From positions 361,029,501 through 361,093,500 of the forward strand of contig NC_092333.1 in NCBI RefSeq assembly GCF_046630445.1: a stretch of 64,000 nucleotides of DNA, in the 5' to 3' direction. Positions 57,001 to 64,000 of this stretch are shown here, piece after piece. Each line of letters starts with the position of its first letter. Positions within the stretch are counted from its first letter, which is position 1. The translations under genes and the position numbers were made by a program. Under the pieces are notes generated by a model. That model saw nothing but the letters and a program-made list of their open reading frames with translations. It ran no database searches and was not told the DNA's origin. This stretch comes from Rutidosis leptorrhynchoides. Lineage: Eukaryota; Streptophyta; Magnoliopsida; Asterales; Asteraceae.

Positions 57001-57335
57001 TAAGAGCTTCCGCTGTCGCATACTTAAATAAGGACGAGATTTGGAGTCCATGCTTGTATGATATTGTGTAAAAACTGCATTCAAGAAACTTATTTTGTTG
57101 TAACATATTTGTATTGTAAACCATTATGTAATGGTCGTGTGTAAACAGGATATTTTAGATTATCATTATTTGATAATCTACGTAAAGCTTTTTAAACCTT
57201 TATTGATGAAATAAAGGTTATGGTTTGTTTTAAAATGAATGCAGTCTTTGAAAAACGTCTCATATAGAGGTCAAAACCTCGCAACGAAATCAATTAATAT
57301 GGAACGTTTTTAATCAATAAGAAAGGGACATTTCA
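54082..57335 (+). repeat. E3 5' LTR (3254 bp)
   Basis: TGTAGTGACCC...GGACATTTCA. Compared with the LTRs at 4224 and 50738 it lacks one U3 repeat unit and has a different segment at about 54750-55000, including an (AC)8 microsatellite (10 in the 3' LTR). Its second half is almost the same as that of the E1 LTR. Confidence 0.94.
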
Positions 57336-57336
57336 G

Positions 57337-57350
57337 TTGGTATCCGAGCG
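57337..57350 (+). other. E3 primer-binding site (initiator tRNA-Met type)
   Basis: TTGGTATCCGAGCG, one base after the LTR. It resembles the usual TGGTATCAGAGC complement of initiator tRNA-Met with a mismatch. It fixes the 5' LTR end at 57335. Confidence 0.8.
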
Positions 57351-57544
57351 TTGGTCTTAGAGAACCAGAATTTTGCATTAGTGTGTCTTATCGAGTTTGT
57401 TAGGATGCATTAGTGAGTCTGGACTTCGACCGTGTTTACTTGAAAAATGATTGCTTAACAAATTTTGTTGGAAACTATGTATTTTTAACATGTGAGTATT
57501 ATGTGATATATTAATCTCTTAACGCGTTTGATATTATGTGATAG

Positions 57545-58120
57545 ATGTCTACCTCTAGAACAAGTCCCATTGACTCACCTAATAATAATGAAGAGTCAAA
57601 TGTAAATTGGAATGATTCGTGGACTGATTCACAAGTTCCCGAAGAGGAACCGGAAGAAGAGTCGGAACCAGAAGAAGAATCGGAACCGGAAGAAGAATCG
57701 GAACCGGATGAAGAAATAGAACCGGTGGGGGAAATAATAAAACGGTTGAGTAAAAGAAAATCCTCAAGCAACCGACCAAGGTTAATTATGGTCAATGGTG
57801 TTTCCGCAAAGGAAGCAAAATATTGGGAGGATTACCAATTCTCCGATGAATCGGATTCCGACGAGAATTCCGATGATGTTATAGAAATTACCCCAACTGA
57901 ATTTAAAAAGGCAAAAGAAAATAATAAGCGAAAGGGCATAAAAATAGAGAAATCTAATTCCAACCCCGATGAACTTTATATGTATCGTCAACCCCCGAAG
58001 TCCTTAAGTTGTAACAATGACCCGGGAACCTCTAAACCACCAGGTTTTTCTAAACCAATGTGGATAACGACGGCTCGTATTAGGGGAACATCATATATCC
58101 CTAGAAACTTGGCAAAATGA
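57545..58120 (+). CDS. E3 extra ORF 1: acidic protein (191 aa), unknown
   Basis: Complete ATG-to-TGA ORF 195 bp after the primer-binding site, in sense orientation. Residues about 30-60 contain a Glu/Pro/Ser repeat (units like EEESEP); a basic patch (KRLSKRKSSSNRPR) follows; then a second acidic stretch (SDESDSDENSDD) and a Lys-rich segment (NNKRKGIKIEK). The C-terminus is Pro/Gly-containing. No family is recognised. Composition suggests a nuclear, disordered protein. It is in the leader, where Tekay elements normally have no gene. Possibly expressed from the LTR promoter. Confidence 0.65.
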   Translation: MSTSRTSPIDSPNNNEESNVNWNDSWTDSQVPEEEPEEESEPEEESEPEEESEPDEEIEPVGEIIKRLSKRKSSSNRPRLIMVNGVSAKEAKYWEDYQFSDESDSDENSDDVIEITPTEFKKAKENNKRKGIKIEKSNSNPDELYMYRQPPKSLSCNNDPGTSKPPGFSKPMWITTARIRGTSYIPRNLAK

Positions 58121-58296
58121 ACCAAAACCGAAGAAGAAGAAACAAGCGAGTCGGAATAAGATAGTTGTATTCGTGTGGTGTAATATAAGTAATATAGTGT
58201 GCTTATGCTTTATGATATATGTAAAAATTGCTTGTATTAATAAGTATTTTTTTTATGAATCTAACTCTTGTCTATTTTACAGTATAAAAACACAAA

Positions 58297-58980
58297 ATGG
58301 ATAGACAACCCAATATTTTAAGAGACCTACCCGGAGACATGATTGATGAAATCTTGTCTAGAGTCGGTCAGAATTCTTCGGCACAACTATTTAAGGCGAG
58401 ATCAGTTTGTAAGACATTCGAAAAACGTTCCAAGAATGCCTTGGTTTATAAAAGGCTTTCGTTCGAAAGATGGGGGATATCACATTGGGAAATCCATAAG
58501 TTACGATGTGTTTACTTTGACGCATATATTGCGGGGAACCCAAATGCTATTTTACGCAATGGGTTAAGAAATTATTTTGACTCAATATATCCGAATATTG
58601 GACTTCGTGATTTAGAAAAAGCGGCTAACATGCAACATAAAGAAGCATGTTATGCTTACGGATTAGTAATGTTCACTTCTCACCAAAGTGAGAACAAGAA
58701 CATCGGGCTACAACTATTAAACAAAACGTTTCCACAAGTGACGGAGTCGGTAATTGGGGTAAGAAATGAGGTTTTTAGATTGTTACGGGACTGTTGGACA
58801 TTACGTAACCCTCGTCCCTTTGACGACGTTACAACACGCTGTCTTATCAACGGCCATAACGGTTATGTTCCACAAGACCAAGGATGGGAAGTAGTCCTAG
58901 TAAAACCAGAATGCATGACTTGTTTCTGGGCGTATGAATTACGTGTCTTTATTGCCTTTGCTGAACGACTTGTGTACTAG
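58297..58980 (+). CDS. E3 extra ORF 2: F-box protein with SEL1-like middle (227 aa)
   Basis: Complete ORF, sense strand, 176 bp after the acidic ORF. Residues about 8-50 form an F-box (LPGDMIDEILSRV ... KARSVCKTFEK), which binds SKP1 in SCF ubiquitin ligases. Residues about 78-145 look SEL1/TPR-like (GNPNAILRNGLRNYF; GLRDLEKAA; HKEACYAYGLVMF). The C-terminus has spaced Cys and an aromatic segment (CMTCFWAYELRVF). This order is that of the plant F-box group around Arabidopsis At2g35280, from memory. Upstream at 58268-58282 a pyrimidine tract ending ACAG could be a splice acceptor. No stop or frameshift. Most likely a captured host gene; target and activity unknown. Confidence 0.8.
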   Translation: MDRQPNILRDLPGDMIDEILSRVGQNSSAQLFKARSVCKTFEKRSKNALVYKRLSFERWGISHWEIHKLRCVYFDAYIAGNPNAILRNGLRNYFDSIYPNIGLRDLEKAANMQHKEACYAYGLVMFTSHQSENKNIGLQLLNKTFPQVTESVIGVRNEVFRLLRDCWTLRNPRPFDDVTTRCLINGHNGYVPQDQGWEVVLVKPECMTCFWAYELRVFIAFAERLVY

Positions 58981-59168
58981 CTAGAATTATCTTCACAACT
59001 ATCTTGTATCAAAGTTATTGTGTGCTATATTTCATGCTTTATGTAAAATAAGCGGTATTGTAAGTTTGTAAAATATTGTATAAAATTTTGAACGCGAAAT
59101 ATTATTATAATCAGTTTTTCATATAGAATTGTAGTAGTTGAATTGTATATTAGCTACTAAGTATGAAC

Positions 59169-59188
59169 TTAACGGGTAGGTACTACCC
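59169..59188 (+). promoter_or_regulatory. Internal copy of the PPT/LTR-junction motif before E3 gag
   Basis: TTAACGGGTAGGTACT (59169-59184) equals the 16 bp ending at the first base of the 3' LTR in E1 and E3, and is followed by ACCCGAA, much like the LTR start with GTAGTG missing. GGGTAG-GTA-CTACCC (59174-59188) is a perfect inverted repeat. Could be an internal plus-strand primer or a scar of an ancestral junction. Confidence 0.55.
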
Positions 59189-59321
59189 GAATTTAAACTT
59201 ATAAAACGCTAATATGAAGAAAAAGCTTTTATAAATGAGTTCATATTATGCTACAAAATACTATTAACTACTCTTAATATTCTGTATGATTAACTTGTTC
59301 CATTTGACTATTTTGAAGGAA

Positions 59322-60155
59322 ATGGCACCGACTACTCGACACACCGTGAATATGAATGAAGAGGAATTCTGTACTTTTCTAGCTTCAAACATAGCCGCAG
59401 TACAGGCTGCGCTACATACCAACAATAACCTTGGATCTAGCAGTACAGGAAATCGTGTAGGATGCACCTACAAAGAATTCACTGCCTGCAAACCTTTGGA
59501 ATTTGATGGAACCGAAGGACCGATCGGATTGAAACGGTGGACCGAGAAGGTCGAATCGGTGTTTGCCATAAGTAAGTGTACTGAAAAGGACAAAGTAAAG
59601 TACGCTACGCATACCTTCACAGGTTCTGCGTTAACATGGTGGAATACCTATCTAGAGCAAGTGGGACAAGACGATGCGTACGCACTACCGTGGTCAGCAT
59701 TCAAGCACTTGATGAACGAGAAGTACCGTCCCAGAACCGAGGTCAATAAGCTCAAGACAGAACTTAGAGGGTTACGAACCCAAGGATTTGATATTACCAC
59801 GTACGAAAGACGATTCACAGAATTGTGCCTATTGTGTCCGGGAGCATTCGAAGATGAGGAAGAGAAGATCGACGCGTTTGTGAAAGGATTACCGGAAAGA
59901 ATCCAAGAAGATATAAGTTCACACGAGCCCGCCTCCATACAACAGGCATGTAGAATGGCTCACAAACTAGTGAACCAGATTGAAGAAAGAATTAAAGAAC
60001 AGACTGCTGAAGAGGCCAATGTGAAGCAAGTCAAAAGAAAGTGGGAGGAAAACAGTGATAAGAATCACCAATACAACAACAACAGCAATTACAACAATAA
60101 TCGCAACAATTATCCCAACAATCGCAACATCAATCGCAACTACAACAAACGGCCC

Positions 60156-60195
<40 letters not shown>

Positions 60196-60863
60196 GCTAC
60201 CATTCAAGCATTGATATGGCGCCGTTTGAAGCACTTTATGGTAGAAAGTGCAGGTCTCCGATTTGTTGGAGTGAAGTGGGGGATAGAAAAATTACGGGTT
60301 CGGAGATTATACAAGAAACTACCGAGAAGATCATCCAAATTCAACAACGGTTGAAAACCGTCCAAAGTCGACAAAAGAGCTACGCTGACATTAAAAGAAA
60401 AGATATAGAATTTGAAATTGGAGAGATGGTCATGCTTAAAGTTGCACCTTGGAAAGGCGTTGTTCGATTTGGTAAATGAGGGAAATTAAATCCAAGGTAT
60501 ATTGGACCATTTAAGATTATTGATCGTGTCGGACCAGTAGCTTACCGACTTGAGTTACCTCAACAACTCGCGGCTGTACATAACACTTTCCACGTCTCGA
60601 ATTTGAAGAAATGTTTTGCTAAAGAAGATCTCACTATTCCGTTAGATGAAATCCAAATCAACGAAAAACTTCAATTCATCAAAGAACCCGTCGAAATAAT
60701 GGATCGTGAGGTTAAAAGACTTAAGCAAAACAAGATACCAATTGTTAAGGTTCGATGGAATGCTCGTAGAGGACCCGAGTTCACCTGGGAGCGTGAAGAT
60801 CAGATAAAGAAGAAATACCCGCATCTATTTCCAGAAGATTCGTCAACACCTTCAACAGCTTAA
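59322..60863 (+). pseudogene. E3 gag fused in frame to integrase tail and chromodomain
   Basis: MAPTTRH at 59322 is the likely start; an in-frame ATG 36 bp upstream is also possible. Gag residues 1-250 match E1, up to the Asn-rich tract coded by CAA/AAC repeats (about 60154-60195). There the frame passes directly into the integrase C-terminal part ([15 protein letters not shown]), skipping about 3 kb that in E1 lies between about 472 and 3511: both zinc knuckles, protease, RT, RNase H and the integrase catalytic core. A TGA at 60477 (CGA in E1, a CpG transition) ends the ORF; the same frame continues through the chromodomain to 60863. With the stop, the product is gag plus part of the integrase tail. 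Confidence 0.88.
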
Positions 60864-60898
60864 AATTTCGGGACGAAATTTATTTAACGGGTAGGTAC
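60862..60898 (+). promoter_or_regulatory. E3 hairpin and polypurine-tract region
   Basis: Same as in E1: AAATTTCG-GGA-CGAAATTT, then TTTAACGGGTAGGTAC to the LTR start at 60899. Confidence 0.7.
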
Positions 60899-63800
60899 TG
60901 TAGTGACCCGAACTTTTCCATGTTTATATATATTAATTGAGATTGATATTTACATGATTAAATGTTTCCAACATGTTAAGCAATCAAACTTGTTAAGACT
61001 TGATTAATTGAAATATGTTTCATATAGACAATTGACCACCCAAGTTGACCGGCGATTCACGAACGTTAAAACTTGTAAAAACGACATGACGATATATATA
61101 TGGATATACATATGGTTAACATGAGATTATGATAAGTAAGTATCTCCATAAGTATATTAACAATGAGTTATATACATATAAACAAGACTACTAACTTAAG
61201 GATTTCGAAACGAGACATATATGTAACGATTATCGTTGTAACGACATTTAAATGTATATATATCATATTAAGAAATATTAATATATCATAATATCATGAT
61301 AATATAATAATTTAACATCTCATTAGATATAATAAACAATGGGTTAACAACATTAATTGAGATCGTTAACTTAAAGGTTTCAAAACAACACTTACATGTA
61401 ACGACTAACGATGACTTAACGACTCAGTTAAAATGTATATACATGTAGTGTATTTAGATGTATTAAATTACTTTTGGAAGACTTCATGACATATATCAAA
61501 ACACTCATACTTAACGAAAATGGTTACAGTTACTTTCCCATTCTTTTCTTTCATCAAGAATTCTAGTCGTATTTTTACCCGTATTATACACAGCTTCAAA
61601 ACGTACTTACTATGGGTATATACCAATAGGAACTAGCATGGGATTCCACTCTTGATTATGTCATGTATGACTAATCAATTTTAACTTCTACCGTGAGATA
61701 GTCAACTAACTAGAACTCCTTTTAACCCCACTCACCACTCATCAATTACCACTCATCATTCACTCCATTTCACTTCCAATTCTCTTTCTAATTCTCTCTC
61801 AACACACACACACACACACACTATTATGAACGTATTTTTCCAGTAGTTAATCATCATCTTCATCAAAAATCACTTCAAGCATCAAGCTATAATCATCATA
61901 GGAAGAACACTTCAAGAACACTTCAAAAATCCCTTCAAGTTTACTAATTTACTTCCAAGCTTTCTAATCCATTCCAAGTAATCATCTAAGATCAAGAAAC
62001 CTTTGTTATATACAGCAGGTTATCTTTCTTATTCAAGTTAATATTCATATTCAAACTTTGATTCAATTTCTATAACTATAAACTATCTTAATTCGAGTAG
62101 AAATCTTACTTGAACTTGTTTTTGTGTCATGATCCTACTTCAAGAACTTTCAAGCCATCCAAGATCCTTTGAAGCTAGATCATTTCTTATCACTTCCAGT
62201 AGGTTTACCTACTAAACTTGAGGTAGTAATGATTCTCATAACATCATTCGATTCATATATATAAAACTATCTTATTCAAAGGTTTAAACTCGTAATCACT
62301 AGAACATAGTTTAGTTAATTCTAAACTTGTTCGCAAACAAAAGTTAATCCTTCTAACTTAACTTTTAAAATCAACTAAACACATGTTCTATATCTATATG
62401 ATATGCTAACTTAATGATTTAAAACCTGGAAACACGAAAAACACCGTAAAACCAGATTTACGCCGTCGTAGTAACACCGCGGGCTGTTTTGGGTTAGTTA
62501 ATTAAAAACTATGATAAACTTTGATTTAAAAGTTGTTATTCTGATAAAATGATTTTTATTATGAACATGAAACTATATCTAAAAATTATGGTTAAACTCA
62601 AAGTGGAAGTATGTTTTCTAAAATGGTCATCTAGACGTCGTTCTTTCGACTGAAATGACTACCTTTACAAAAAATACTTGTAACTTATTTTTCCGACTAT
62701 AAACCTATACTTTTTCTGTTTAGTTTCTAAAATAGAGTTCAATATGAAACCATAGCAATTTGATTCACTCAAAACGGATTTAAAATGAAGAAGTTATGGG
62801 TAAAACAAGATTGGATAATTTTTCTCATTTTAGCTACGTGAAAATTGATAACAAATCTATTCCAACCATAACTTAATCAACTTGTATTGTATATTATGTA
62901 ATCTTGAGATACCATAGACACGTATACAATGTTTCAACCTATCATGTCGACACATCTATATATATTTCGGAACAACCATAGACACTCTATATGTGAATGT
63001 TGGAGTTAGCTATACAGGGTTGAGGTTGATTCCAAAATATGTATAGTTTGAGTTGTGATCAATACTGAGATACGTATACACTGGGTCGTGGATTGATTCA
63101 AGATAATATTTATCGATTTATTTCTGTATATCTAACTGTGGACAACTAGTTGTAGGTTACTAACGAGGACAGCTGACTTAATAAACTTAAAACATCAAAA
63201 TATATTAAAAGTGTTGTAAATATATTTTGAACATACTTTAATATATATGTATATATTGTTATAGGTTCGTGAATCAACAGTGGCCAAGTCTTACTTCTCG
63301 ACGAAGTAAAAATTTGTGAAAGTGAGTAATAGTCCCACTTTTAAAATCTAATATTTTTGGGATGAGAATACATGCAGGTTTTATAAATGATTTACAAAAT
63401 AGACACAATTACGTGAAACTACATTCTATGGTTGAATTATCGAAATCGAATATGCCCCTTTTTATTAAGTCTGGTAATCTAAGAATTAGGGAACAGACAC
63501 CCTAATTGACGCGAATCCTAAAGATAGATCTATCGGGCCCAACAAGCCCCATCCAAAGTACCGGATGCTTTAGTACTTCGAAATTTATATCATATCCGAA
63601 GGGTGTCCCGGAATGATGGGGATATTCTTATATATGCATCTTGTTAATGTCCGTTACCAGGTGTTCACCATATGAATGATTTTTATCTCTATGTATGGGA
63701 TGTGTATTGAAATATGAAATCTTGTGGTCTATTGTTACGATTTGATATATATAGGTTAAACCTATAACTCACCAACATTTTTGTTGACGTTTTAAGCATG

Positions 63801-64000
63801 TTTATTCCTAGGTGATTATTAAGAGCTTCCGCTGTCGCATACTTAAATAAGGACGAGATTTGGAGTCCATGCTTGTATGATATTGTGTAAAAACTGCATT
63901 CAAGAAACTTATTTTGTTGTAACATATTTGTATTGTAAACCATTATGTAATGGTCGTGTGTAAACAGGATATTTTAGATTATCATTATTTGATAATCTAC
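60899..64000 (+). repeat. E3 3' LTR, cut by the window edge
   Basis: Collinear with 54082-57181. Small differences include (AC)10 against (AC)8 and scattered single bases. The end and the expected ATGGT target copy lie beyond 64000. Confidence 0.94.

Larger units (their letters stand above)
54082..64000 (+). mobile_element. E3: non-autonomous Tekay-type element carrying extra ORFs
   Basis: 5' LTR 54082-57335, primer-binding site at 57337, an acidic ORF, an F-box ORF, a gag fused to the integrase tail and chromodomain, and a 3' LTR from 60899 running off the window (about 154 bp missing, by comparison with the 5' LTR). Protease, RT, RNase H and the integrase core are absent. It must depend on a relative such as E1. 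The LTRs differ only at scattered positions, so insertion was fairly recent. Confidence 0.93.

Overview
The window is gene-poor plant nuclear DNA made almost entirely of nested retrotransposons. The element types (Ty3 chromovirus of the Tekay/Del type, Ty3 Athila, Ty1/copia, L1-type LINEs, a tRNA-type SINE, a hAT-like MITE, Helitron ends), the strong AT bias and the phosphoglucomutase exons all fit a dicot. The chromovirus LTRs (3.3-3.4 kb, starting TGTAGTGACCC) recall Asteraceae repeats; that placement is from memory and tentative.

Layout. 1-7647: 3' part of a Tekay-type element (E1: end of gag, pol with one frameshift, chromodomain, 3' LTR), inserted into the protease region of Athila copy A. 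7648-16808 and 33649-33757: Athila A, in which pol and the third ORF carry many nonsense mutations. 16809-33648: Athila copy B, complete, with two 1976-bp LTRs, a 5-bp target duplication (CAAGC), an intact 1868-aa gag-pol, a small zinc-knuckle ORF and a spliced third ORF; it sits inside A. 33758-37664: an internally deleted L1-type LINE, split by a solo Athila LTR (34330-36288, duplication GGGGC). 37678-38230: three exons of a phosphoglucomutase pseudogene, the only recognisable host gene remnant. 38231-44026: non-coding DNA with two Helitron 3' ends, a hAT-like MITE inside a tandem duplication, a SINE with a 54-A tail, a 19-bp micro-insertion of the same SINE, a foldback repeat and a 5'-truncated LINE. 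44027-50270: a complete Ty1/copia element with a duplicated primer-binding site. 50738-54081: a Tekay LTR cut by insertion of a second Tekay element, E3 (54082 to beyond 64000).

The most interesting part is E3. Between its primer-binding site and gag it carries two extra intact ORFs on the sense strand: a 191-aa acidic protein and a 227-aa F-box protein with a SEL1-like middle. Its gag is fused to the integrase tail and chromodomain by a 3-kb internal deletion at CAA-repeat microhomology. It therefore looks like a non-autonomous chromovirus derivative carrying a probably host-derived F-box gene.

A second unexpected pattern is in the Athila elements. Paired GC-rich palindromes, with centres 31 or 32 bp apart, occur in the LTR just upstream of a TATA motif, in the leader upstream of gag, and upstream of the spliced third ORF. 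The palindrome sequence differs between element variants, but pairing and spacing stay fixed. Nearly all retroelements lie in the same (+) orientation.
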